NCBI RefSeq assembly: GCF_031921685.1
Contig: NZ_JAPDHU010000001.1
Location: 186,001 to 250,000 of the forward strand
Length of the DNA: 64,000 nucleotides
Reading direction: 5' to 3'
From: Terripilifer sp031921685
GTDB lineage: Bacteria; Pseudomonadota; Alphaproteobacteria; Rhizobiales; Beijerinckiaceae
A program made the position numbers and the translations under genes. Position 1 is the stretch's first letter; each line of letters begins with the position of its first letter. Positions 26,548 through 34,202 of this stretch are shown here, piece by piece. The notes below the pieces were generated by a model. It had not been told where the DNA came from. It made no database searches and saw nothing but the letters and a program-made list of their open reading frames with translations.

Positions 26548-26560
26548 TTCCAATATGGAA
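26548..26560. promoter_or_regulatory. Putative MarR operator 2
   Basis: TTCCA-ATA-TGGAA, the same half-sites as operator 1 with a 3-bp instead of 2-bp spacer; the centres are about 84 bp apart, close to eight helical turns. Confidence 0.5.
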
Positions 26561-26626
26561 TTAAATTTGCCCTTCAATCCCGTGCCCGGACGGCAGCCAG
26601 GCCCGACGACCGGAAAGGACGTTGCG

Positions 26627-27100
26627 TTGAACTCCCCAAAACAGGAACCGCCCGTCGAGTTCGACGTCCGTCTGAACGTGCCCTATCTCCTTGGCCGTGC
26701 CGCCAATGGATTGCTGGGCCGCCTCACCGAAGTCCTCAAGCAGCAGGATCTATCGCTCGGCATGTGGCGCATTCTGGCTTTGCTTTATGCGCAATCGCCG
26801 CTGCGTTTCAGCGCGCTGTTCACGCTCAGCTCCATGGAGCCTTCGACCGCCTCTCGCTTCATCAACGAACTGCTGCAACGCGGCCTTATCGCGAAAAAAA
26901 AGTCCAAGACCGACGCGCGCGGCGTTCTGCTCTCCATCACACGGGCCGGGCAACAGACGGTACGATCCCTTTTGCCTCAAGTCGCGGTGATGGAGAAAGA
27001 TACTCTGGCCGGCTTCTCCGAAGATGAGGTCTATATGGCGCGACGGCTGCTGCAACGTATGTGCGACAACGTATCTCCACTGATCGAATATCCGGAGTAA
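26627..27100 (+). CDS. MarR-family transcriptional regulator
   Basis: A protein of 157 residues from a TTG at 26627, chosen because AAAGGA lies 7 bp upstream and the first in-frame ATG (26555) falls inside a putative operator. The winged helix is recognisable: LSLGMWRILALLYAQSPLRF, the recognition helix MEPSTASRFINELLQRGLI and a wing with KKKSKTDARG. It is the presumed repressor of the divergent hydrolase/LLM operon, with an aromatic or ester ligand. If the ATG is used the protein gains 24 mostly non-conserved residues. Confidence 0.85.
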   Translation: MNSPKQEPPVEFDVRLNVPYLLGRAANGLLGRLTEVLKQQDLSLGMWRILALLYAQSPLRFSALFTLSSMEPSTASRFINELLQRGLIAKKKSKTDARGVLLSITRAGQQTVRSLLPQVAVMEKDTLAGFSEDEVYMARRLLQRMCDNVSPLIEYPE

Positions 27101-27211
27101 CCCGAGGCGCACGGTGGCTTGCCATCTAGAAAAGCCGCCGACCGGCATCCCCTTCGCGCCAAAAATGCTTTAAGCTGCCTCCCAACGGACAAAACGATGG
27201 GAGGGAATTCA

Positions 27212-28267
27212 ATGGCGTGGATACGCACGACCGGCCGCCTGATGGCTGGCATTCTTGCACTTCTGGCGGCGCAGACTGGCTTGGTACAGACCGCCCTGGC
27301 GCAGAACAAGGTCAATCTTGGCTACACGCGGCTTGCCACCGACATCGGCCTCTATGTCGCCGACAAACGCGGCTATTTCAAAGCCGAAGGGCTCGACGTC
27401 AATTTCGTGCTGTTTGATTCCGCCGCGCGAATGATCACGCCGGCGGCGACCGGCGATCTCGATGTGGTGGCGGGCGCGACCTCCGCCGGTTTCTACAATG
27501 CGGTGGCGCGCGGCATCGATCTGCGCGTCGTCGCCGACAAGGTTTCAACCCCGCCCGGCCGGACCAGCCAGACCCTGATCGTGCGCAAGGCGCTGGTCGA
27601 TTCCGGGCGCTTCAAGACCCTGGCCGACATCAAGGGGCTGAAGGTCGCCAATTCCGCGCCGGGCACTGCGGCGATGGCCTCGCTCTATAAAATGGTCGAG
27701 CGGGCGGGACTGAAAATCAGCGACGTCGAACTCGTCAGCCTCGGCTTTCCACAGCAGGTGCTGGCACTGTCCAGCGGCGCCATCGATCTGGCGCTGCCGG
27801 CCGAGCCGATGACGACCGAAGCCGTCACCAAAGGCTATGGCGTGAAGGTGATCACCGACGACGAGGCCTATCCCTATCATCAGATCGCCGTGCTGTTTTA
27901 CAGCGGCAAATTCGCCAAGGAACGGCCGGAGGTTGCCCGCAAATTTCTCAAGGCCTTCCTGCACGGCGTGCGCGACCACAATGACGCGCTGGACGCGAAG
28001 GGCAATTTCACCGGGCCGAAGGGGGAAGCGATCATCGCCATTCTCAATGAATATACGACGATCAAGGACCCCGCCTTCTATCGCTCTTTCCCCCTCGCTT
28101 TCTGCAACCCGGACGGCACGATCCATCTCGACAGCCTGAAAAACGACTTTCAAGTTTATAAGGAAGCGGGCCTGCTCGAAGGCACCGTCGATCCACTGAA
28201 ACCGATCGACACATCTTTCCTAGATGACGTGCTTAAAGAGATCGGCCCCTACAAGAAGGCCAATTGA
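27212..28267 (+). CDS. ABC transporter substrate-binding protein, NMT1/SsuA/TauA type (orphan)
   Basis: A 351-residue periplasmic receptor with signal peptide (ILALLAAQTGLVQTALAQ) and the family pattern RLATDIGLYVADKRGYFKAEGLDV. GGGAGGG is 6 bp before ATG 27212. Family members bind sulfonates, nitrate, pyrimidine precursors or aromatic acids such as phthalate. No permease or ATPase gene of this type is nearby, so it must share a transporter or be regulatory. It lies between the MarR gene and the convergent FAH-family gene (0 bp between stops). Confidence 0.88.
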   Translation: MAWIRTTGRLMAGILALLAAQTGLVQTALAQNKVNLGYTRLATDIGLYVADKRGYFKAEGLDVNFVLFDSAARMITPAATGDLDVVAGATSAGFYNAVARGIDLRVVADKVSTPPGRTSQTLIVRKALVDSGRFKTLADIKGLKVANSAPGTAAMASLYKMVERAGLKISDVELVSLGFPQQVLALSSGAIDLALPAEPMTTEAVTKGYGVKVITDDEAYPYHQIAVLFYSGKFAKERPEVARKFLKAFLHGVRDHNDALDAKGNFTGPKGEAIIAILNEYTTIKDPAFYRSFPLAFCNPDGTIHLDSLKNDFQVYKEAGLLEGTVDPLKPIDTSFLDDVLKEIGPYKKAN

Positions 28268-29053
28268 TCAAACGCGCTCGGCGACGAATGGATTGACGAG
28301 ATGGCCGATGCCGGTGATCTCGATATCCACCTCGTCGCCGGCCTTGAGATTGGGTGAGGTGCCGTCGGTGCCCATCCAAATTACGTCACCAGGATAGAGA
28401 GTGATGTAACGGGTGATGGTGCTGATATAGCGTGCGACGCCAAACAGCATGGCATTGGTGCGAAAGCGCGTCGTTTCCTGGCCGTTGACCTTGACGATGG
28501 TTTCAAGCGCGTCGAGGTCGACGTCGGTCTCGATCCAAGGCCCCATCGGCTTCCAGGTGTCCGGCCCCTTGGCCCGCCAGAGCGTGCGATCCGATTTCTG
28601 CCAGCTCCGTTCGCTCACGTCATTGCCGACGGTGTAGCCAAGGACGCAGGACAGCGCCTCCGCCTCCGACAGATGCTTGGCCTGTTTGCCGATGACGACG
28701 ACCAGTTCGCCTTCGTATTGGACCGCATCGGTCGCATCATGGGGAATGACCACGGCTTCGCCATGGGCGATCAGACCATTGTTGGTTCTTTGGCCGACAT
28801 CAGGCTGCGTCGGCAGAGTCGGTGACTGGCCGGTGCGCGCTGCGACTTTCAGAATGTGTTCGGTGTAATTGAAGCCGACGGCGTAGAAGGTGGGCGGGAT
28901 CACCGGTACTTCGATCTTCACCGTGGACAGATCGTGCCGGCGCGTGGTTTTCTGATGATCGCCAAAAGGCGTTCCGTCGATCTCGACGAGCCGGTCGCCT
29001 TCCAGGATGCCATAGAATGTTTTGCCGTCACGCGACGCTCTGATCCACCGCAC
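28268..29053 (-). CDS. Fumarylacetoacetate hydrolase family protein (fumarylpyruvate hydrolase-like)
   Basis: A 261-residue FAH-fold hydrolase/decarboxylase. Core blocks FYAVGFNYTEH, YEGELVVVIGKQ (metal-binding Glu), GNDVSERSWQ, KGPDTWKPMGPWI and a C-terminal GDVIWMGTDGTSPNLKAGD are present. The start is GTG 29053 with AAAGGAG 6 bp upstream. It is the last gene of an operon starting with a gentisate-dioxygenase-like gene; cleavage of fumaryl- or maleylpyruvate to pyruvate and a dicarboxylate is the natural next step. Other FAH enzymes hydrolyse acylpyruvates or isomerise homoprotocatechuate intermediates, so the reaction is inferred from context. Confidence 0.87.
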   Translation of the reverse strand: MRWIRASRDGKTFYGILEGDRLVEIDGTPFGDHQKTTRRHDLSTVKIEVPVIPPTFYAVGFNYTEHILKVAARTGQSPTLPTQPDVGQRTNNGLIAHGEAVVIPHDATDAVQYEGELVVVIGKQAKHLSEAEALSCVLGYTVGNDVSERSWQKSDRTLWRAKGPDTWKPMGPWIETDVDLDALETIVKVNGQETTRFRTNAMLFGVARYISTITRYITLYPGDVIWMGTDGTSPNLKAGDEVDIEITGIGHLVNPFVAERV

Positions 29054-29095
29054 GCCATTCTCCTTTCAAGGGGCCAGCTTTCAAAGGTCCGGCTT

Positions 29096-30079
29096 TCATG
29101 GATCGGGCTTGGCGGCCGAAGCACGCACGACATCGGCCCATTTGGTCACTTCGGTGGCGACGAAAGCTGGCATCGCTTCGGGCGGCCGCCAATGGGTGAT
29201 CACGGCGTTGCGCTTGAACGTCTCCTGCACCGATGGCGCCGACAGAGCTTTCTCGATGCTGCCTGCCAGCCGTGTGATCCGCTCTGACGGCGTACGCGCC
29301 GGCGCGAAATAGGCGAACCAGGCGTCCGCATCCACGTCCGCGACGCCGGCTTCCGCCAAAGTCGGTACATCAGGCAGTTGCGGCATGCGCGTGGAGGAGG
29401 CAATGGCGATCGCCCGCACAAGACCGCCATCGATCTGGCCCAAGATATTGGCGACGGCGACAAAGCCGAAATCGACGATGCCATTGACGAGGTCCTGCAC
29501 CAGCGGCGCACCGCCACGATAGGGCACATGCGCGGCCTGCGTACCCGTCTTCAGCTTGAACAATTCAGCGGCCAGATGAGAAGACGACCCATTGCCCGTC
29601 GAACCGTAATTCAATTTGCCAGGCTCAGCGCGCAGCAGATCGACCAGCTCCTTCGCCGTCTGCGCCTTCAGCCCACGCTTGACGACGAGCGCGTGCGGCA
29701 CGGTGCAGATGCCACAGATCGGCGCGAAGCTTTCGATGGTCTTGTAAGCCAGATTGGGGATCAGCGCGTCGTTGGTGCCGTGGGTCTGCTGGGTGCCCAG
29801 CACGATGCGATAGCCATCGGGATCGGCCTGGGCGACGGCCAAAGCGCCGATCGCCCCACCGCCACCGCCCCGGTTTTCGATGACGATCGATTGGCCCAGG
29901 TACTGAGTCATCTGCTCGCCCAGCGCACGGGCGACGAGATCGACCGAACCGCCGCCCGGATAAGGTACGATCACCGTAATCGGACGATCGGGGAACCGTT
30001 CCTGCGCCATGGCGGGCGCCAGAGCCACAGCGGACGTTCCGACCAGAAAAGCCCGCCGGCTCATAGACAATACCGTCAC
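29096..30079 (-). CDS. Bug-family periplasmic substrate-binding protein
   Basis: A 327-residue TctC-like receptor. Twin arginines in MSRRAFLVGTSAVALAPAMAQ suggest Tat or Sec export; pocket motif VIVPYPGGGSVD. The start is GTG 30079 directly after the TGA of the preceding gene (TGAGTG) with GGGGGA 4 bp upstream; ATG 30064 is the alternative. It follows another Bug gene in the same operon, which is unusual and suggests two ligands or two forms of one ligand. No TctAB genes. Confidence 0.9.
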   Translation of the reverse strand: MTVLSMSRRAFLVGTSAVALAPAMAQERFPDRPITVIVPYPGGGSVDLVARALGEQMTQYLGQSIVIENRGGGGGAIGALAVAQADPDGYRIVLGTQQTHGTNDALIPNLAYKTIESFAPICGICTVPHALVVKRGLKAQTAKELVDLLRAEPGKLNYGSTGNGSSSHLAAELFKLKTGTQAAHVPYRGGAPLVQDLVNGIVDFGFVAVANILGQIDGGLVRAIAIASSTRMPQLPDVPTLAEAGVADVDADAWFAYFAPARTPSERITRLAGSIEKALSAPSVQETFKRNAVITHWRPPEAMPAFVATEVTKWADVVRASAAKPDP

Positions 30080-31066
30080 TCAATCCCCCAATTTGACGCC
30101 GGCCTGTTTGATGACGCCGGCCCAAAGTTTGACCTCGCTGGCAATGAAAGCCGCCGCCTCTTGCGGCGTATTGCCGATGGGTTGCGCCGCCTGATCGAGG
30201 AATTTTTTGCGAATTTCAGGCGAGCGGATCACTGCTACCGCATCTTTATTGATCTTGTCGATGATCGCATCAGGCGTTGCTGGCGGTGCCATCATGGCGA
30301 ACCAGGCGATGGCAGAAAAGCCTTTCAAGCCGGATTCCGAAACCGTCGGCACATCAGGCAGTTCCGGCGTACGCTCGAGGGAACAGACGCCGATAATCTT
30401 CAGACTGCCGCCGCGATGCTGCGGCAGCGATTGCGAAATATTGTCGAAGAAAACGTCGACATGACCGGCGACCAGATCGTTCAGCGCCGGGGCCGTGCCG
30501 CGATAGGGAATATGATTGAATTTGACGCCGGCCATACTCTCGAACAGGGCCGCCGTTAGGTGCGACGTGCTGCCATTGCCTTGATTGGCGCAATTGATCT
30601 TGCCTGGATTGGCTTTCGCCTTGGCGATCAGTTCGGCGATGGTGGAAACACCGAGCTTGTTGCTGACGTCAACCACATTGGTGGCGGAACCGATGATGGT
30701 GATCGGCTTGAACTTGCTCGCGTCATAAGCAAGCTTTGGATAGAGGCTCTGATTGATGGCGATCGGCGGCGGCGGCGCGGCGAGCAGCGTGTAGCCATCG
30801 GGTTCGGCAAAGGCCACGGCTTCGGCACCGACATTGCCGGCAGCACCCGTGCGGTTCTCAATCAAGACAGGCTGTTTCCAGACATTGGTCAGCACTTCCG
30901 CCAGCAAGCGCGGCAGTGCGTCGGCCGTGCCGCCAGCCGGAAACGGCACGATGATGCGCACGCTCTGGGCTGGCCAGTTACCGGCGCCTTGCGCTCGCAC
31001 TGAAGCCGGCAATAGAGCGGCGGTGCTTGAAGCCAACAACGCCCTGTTGAATTGGCGACGATCCAT
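30080..31066 (-). CDS. Bug-family periplasmic substrate-binding protein
   Basis: A 328-residue TctC-like receptor with a twin-arginine-containing signal (MDRRQFNRALLASSTAALLP) and pocket motif IIVPFPAGGTAD. ATG 31066 is preceded by GAGGGAGGGAAAT, which overlaps the stop region of the gentisate-dioxygenase-like gene. Second gene of that operon. Likely ligand: the aromatic carboxylate degraded by the flanking enzymes, on the TphC precedent. Confidence 0.9.
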   Translation of the reverse strand: MDRRQFNRALLASSTAALLPASVRAQGAGNWPAQSVRIIVPFPAGGTADALPRLLAEVLTNVWKQPVLIENRTGAAGNVGAEAVAFAEPDGYTLLAAPPPPIAINQSLYPKLAYDASKFKPITIIGSATNVVDVSNKLGVSTIAELIAKAKANPGKINCANQGNGSTSHLTAALFESMAGVKFNHIPYRGTAPALNDLVAGHVDVFFDNISQSLPQHRGGSLKIIGVCSLERTPELPDVPTVSESGLKGFSAIAWFAMMAPPATPDAIIDKINKDAVAVIRSPEIRKKFLDQAAQPIGNTPQEAAAFIASEVKLWAGVIKQAGVKLGD

Positions 31067-31077
31067 ATTTCCCTCCC

Positions 31078-32280
31078 TCACGCGACGATTTGTATCGTCT
31101 CATTCTTCTCGTTCTTGCCCTGGGCGCGATATTGCCCGATCTTCTGGATCAAGGGCGCATCCGACATGGTGTAGAGCACCGCGTCGGAGCTACCGGCGTT
31201 GACATGACGGCGCCACAGGAAGTTCGGCACAACGAAAATGTCGTTTTCTTCCCAGTCATAGATGGTGCCGGCAATTTCCGTCTGGCCCCGCCCCTGCATG
31301 ACCACGTAAACCGTGCTGGCCGTTTCGCGCTTGAAGCGCGTTTCCTCGCCGGCACGCAGCAATTGCGCGCCATAGCCGACCGTCGGAAACAAGGAAGCGC
31401 CGTTCACCGGATTGACGATGTCGAGATAGACGCCTTCATAGGGATCGCCCGCTTCGCCGCGCAGCGCCGTCAATGCGGCCACAATATCCTTGCCACGATA
31501 CTGAATATGCGGACTGGTTTCATGGCCGATGCCGCGTGCGGTGGTGGCGAAACGCGGCACCAGGCCGCCTTGGCCATAGAGGCGCTGCGAATGGCCGGCC
31601 GGCAGGCTCTGCTTCTGCACCCGCGCATTGGCTGGCGCGTCCGGCATATCCTCGTCAAGCCAGATAAGATCGAGAAATTCGAGGACGGGCCAATCGAGCG
31701 TGTCGATCCAGGTGACCGGTTCGTTCGAATCGTTGCCGTGATCATGCCATGTGCCGTTGGGCGTGAGAATGATGTCGCCGCGCTCGGCCTCGCAACGCTC
31801 GCCTTCCACGGTGGTATAACCACCCCTGCGGGACAGGATCGTGCGGCTGGCATTGGGCGAATGCATATGCGCCGGCGCCAGATCGCCGGAATTGTAGATG
31901 GAAACAGCGCAGCGCAATGTCGCCGTCACCTGCAACCGGCCGGCAAGACCCGGATTGGTGAGGAGGAACTGTTGCCGGTCGGCGAATTCGATCGGCGAAA
32001 TATTGGCCGTGCGGGCGACGTCGGCGATGCGGTCGAGATAGGGCGAAATTTCGCGCCACCTCCACAGATGCGGCAAGGCTTTCATCTGTGCGGCGGCAAC
32101 ACGGCCCTGCGCCAGCTTGCCCGAGGGAACCAATTCCGTCTCCTTAAACCAAGGTCGCTGCGCCGGTGCATTGGCCTGGGTGCGCAGCCAGATATTCAGC
32201 TTGCCGGCCTCGGCGTTGAGCGCTTCCATGGCGGCGCGCGCGTCGGTGGGAACGGCACGCGAGGGCTGTGGCTGGGTCAT
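31078..32280 (-). CDS. Gentisate 1,2-dioxygenase-like bicupin
   Basis: A 400-residue bicupin ring-cleaving dioxygenase. The N-terminal cupin holds probable Fe(II) ligands His138, His140 (APAHMHSP) and His179 (TWHDHGND), matching the HxH...H pattern of gentisate and salicylate 1,2-dioxygenases. The C-terminal cupin has VYVVMQGRG and VPNFLWRRHVNAG. ATG 32280 follows GGGAGG. It would open a dihydroxy- or hydroxybenzoate ring between the carboxylated and hydroxylated carbons. The motif differs from classical gentisate enzymes (AHRHTQSALR there, AHMHSPNASR here), so the substrate may differ. First gene of a four-gene operon. Confidence 0.85.
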   Translation of the reverse strand: MTQPQPSRAVPTDARAAMEALNAEAGKLNIWLRTQANAPAQRPWFKETELVPSGKLAQGRVAAAQMKALPHLWRWREISPYLDRIADVARTANISPIEFADRQQFLLTNPGLAGRLQVTATLRCAVSIYNSGDLAPAHMHSPNASRTILSRRGGYTTVEGERCEAERGDIILTPNGTWHDHGNDSNEPVTWIDTLDWPVLEFLDLIWLDEDMPDAPANARVQKQSLPAGHSQRLYGQGGLVPRFATTARGIGHETSPHIQYRGKDIVAALTALRGEAGDPYEGVYLDIVNPVNGASLFPTVGYGAQLLRAGEETRFKRETASTVYVVMQGRGQTEIAGTIYDWEENDIFVVPNFLWRRHVNAGSSDAVLYTMSDAPLIQKIGQYRAQGKNEKNETIQIVA

Positions 32281-32387
32281 CACGCATCCTCCCGATTGTT
32301 TCCGGTCGTTTTACAGGCCGGCTTCCGCCAAGACATGAAGTCAGGGTTTCCACCTTGTCAACATGACCTTGAGGCCGCCGGCCAACA

Positions 32388-32417
32388 TTGACTTGGCAGC
32401 ATGGCAAAGGCTTATAT
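32388..32417 (+). promoter_or_regulatory. Sigma70-like promoter for the oxygenase/PdxA-like operon
   Basis: TTGACT (32388-32393), 18-bp spacer, TTATAT (32412-32417), 35 bp before the alpha-subunit start. Located in the 172-bp divergent region shared with the gentisate-dioxygenase-like operon. Confidence 0.45.
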
Positions 32418-32452
32418 GCGGTGGGGCGGCAACGCCAAGGCAAGGAAAAACA

Positions 32453-33718
32453 ATGAGCCAACAAGCCGAGCTCGAACGCACCGTGGAGGGAATGCCCAAT
32501 TGGCCGGGAGACGGGCTCACCCGCGTTCCCTATTGGGTTTTCCAGCGCGATGATGTTTACGCGCGCGAACAGGAAGCGATTTTCCAAGGTCCTGTGTGGC
32601 ACTATCTCTGCCTGGAAGCGGACATTGCCGAAGGCGGCGACTTTGTCACCACTTTCGTCGGCGATGCGCCTGTGGTCGTCACGCGCGACAGCGAGGGCGC
32701 AATCCATGCCTTCGAGAACCGCTGCGCCCATCGCGGCGCATTGATCTGCCTCGACGCCAAGGGCAAAGGCAAAAAGGATTTCGCCTGCGTCTACCATGCC
32801 TGGACCTATGACCTCACCGGCAAGCTCACCGGCGTTGCCTTCCAGAAGGGCGTGAAGGGCAAAGGCGGCATGCCACCGGAGTTCAAAATCTCCGAGCACG
32901 GGCCGCGCCGCCTGAAGATCACGGCTCTGCACGGGCTCGTCTTCGGTTCATTCAGCGCCGATGCGCCCGATTTCAAGAGCTGGCTCGGGCCCGAGATCGA
33001 ACCGAAGATTGGCCGCGTGCTCGCCGGCCGCAAGCCGGTCGTGCTGGGGCGCTATACCCAGGTGCTGCCCAACAACTGGAAGCTCTATGTGGAGAACGTC
33101 AAGGACTCCTACCACGCCAGCATCCTGCATCTGTTCTTCACCACATTCGAACTGAACCGCCTGTCGCAGAAAGGCGCCATCGTCGTCGACGAAACCGGCG
33201 GCCACCACATCAGCTATTCGGCCATCGACCGGAAGACGAACACCGCCAGCGCGGACTATGCGCAGCAGAAAATTCGCTCCGACAGCAAATATCGCCTCGC
33301 CGATCCCTCCCTGTTGCAGGGCTTCGACGAATTCAACGACGATGTGACCTTGCAGATCCTGTCGGTCTTCCCGACCTTCGTCCTGCAGCAGATCCAGAAC
33401 AGCATCGCCATCCGTCAGGTGGTGCCGCGCGGACCCGATCGCACGGATCTACACTGGACCTTGCTCGGCTTCGAGACCGATACGCCGGAACAGCGGCTGA
33501 CGCGGCTGAAACAGGCCAATCTGATCGGGCCGGCCGGCTTCATCTCGATGGAAGACGGTTGCGTCGGCGGCTTCGTGCAGCGTGGCGTGCGTGCGGCCTC
33601 GCGCGAACAGGCCATCTTGCAAATGGGCGGTTCGACCGCCGAAAGCAGCGAAAGCCGCGTCACCGAAGCCTCGATCCGCGGCTTCTGGAAAGCCTGGCGC
33701 GCCCATACTGGAATCTGA
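32453..33718 (+). CDS. Aromatic-ring-hydroxylating oxygenase alpha subunit (TphA2/anthranilate type)
   Basis: A 421-residue Rieske oxygenase large subunit. Rieske ligands are Cys91/His93 (CAHRG) and Cys112/His115 (CVYHAW); the catalytic iron ligands His221 and His226 with Asp218 lie in KDSYHASILHLF. AAGGAAAA precedes ATG 32453. Operon: alpha, beta, then a PdxA-family dehydrogenase, the same order as tphA2-tphA3-tphB for terephthalate. It probably makes a cis-dihydrodiol from an aromatic acid. The electron-transfer reductase is absent. The trimeric alpha-beta form is expected from the beta gene. Confidence 0.92.
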   Translation: MSQQAELERTVEGMPNWPGDGLTRVPYWVFQRDDVYAREQEAIFQGPVWHYLCLEADIAEGGDFVTTFVGDAPVVVTRDSEGAIHAFENRCAHRGALICLDAKGKGKKDFACVYHAWTYDLTGKLTGVAFQKGVKGKGGMPPEFKISEHGPRRLKITALHGLVFGSFSADAPDFKSWLGPEIEPKIGRVLAGRKPVVLGRYTQVLPNNWKLYVENVKDSYHASILHLFFTTFELNRLSQKGAIVVDETGGHHISYSAIDRKTNTASADYAQQKIRSDSKYRLADPSLLQGFDEFNDDVTLQILSVFPTFVLQQIQNSIAIRQVVPRGPDRTDLHWTLLGFETDTPEQRLTRLKQANLIGPAGFISMEDGCVGGFVQRGVRAASREQAILQMGGSTAESSESRVTEASIRGFWKAWRAHTGI

Positions 33719-33725
33719 ATTTCAC

Positions 33726-34202
33726 ATGCCCAGCATCAACGATCATTTCTTCGCCATCGCGCGCGCCCAATCGGACTATGCGCGCTGCATCGATGACGAC
33801 CGGCTCGAAGAATGGCCGTCGTTCTTCGAGGAAGCCTGCCTGTATCGCATCACCTCGGCCGCCAGCCATCGCGATGGCTATGAAGCCTCCGTCGTCTTCG
33901 CCAATTCGCGCGGCATGTTGACGGACCGGATTTCGGCGCTGCGCGAAGCCAATATCTATGAACGGCAGGCTTATCGGCATCTGCTGGGCATGCCGGCTCT
34001 TTTGGGACAGGCCGCGAATGGGCTGCGCACGGAAACGTCGTTCATGGTGGCGCGCATCATGCAGGACGGCACGACCGATCTTTATGCGACGGGCCGCTAT
34101 CTCGACATCTGGAACACCAAGGGCGAGACACCGAAAATCGTCGAGCGCATCGTCGTCTGCGACAGTTCCCGTTTCGATACCCTGCTGGCGATCCCGCTAT
34201 GA
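33726..34202 (+). CDS. Aromatic-ring-hydroxylating oxygenase beta subunit
   Basis: A 158-residue small subunit of the ring-hydroxylating beta family (ARCIDDDRLEEWPSFFEEAC near the N terminus). It starts 7 bp after the alpha stop and ends with an ATGA overlap with the PdxA-like gene. Structural subunit of the oxygenase. Confidence 0.88.
   Translation: MPSINDHFFAIARAQSDYARCIDDDRLEEWPSFFEEACLYRITSAASHRDGYEASVVFANSRGMLTDRISALREANIYERQAYRHLLGMPALLGQAANGLRTETSFMVARIMQDGTTDLYATGRYLDIWNTKGETPKIVERIVVCDSSRFDTLLAIPL

Larger units (their letters stand above)
26280..26626. other. Divergent regulatory region, hydrolase operon versus MarR gene
   Basis: These 347 bp are markedly AT-rich from about 26440 to 26580, unlike the surrounding DNA. 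They contain two similar TTCCA/TGGAA dyads and a degenerate third at about 26495-26508. No gene is supported; ATG codons at 26504 and 26555 lie in or beside the dyads. Confidence 0.6.

Noticed and set aside
26555..26626. MarR gene starting at ATG 26555
   Set aside because: The codon lies in an operator-like dyad without a ribosome site, whereas TTG 26627 has AAAGGA at good distance.
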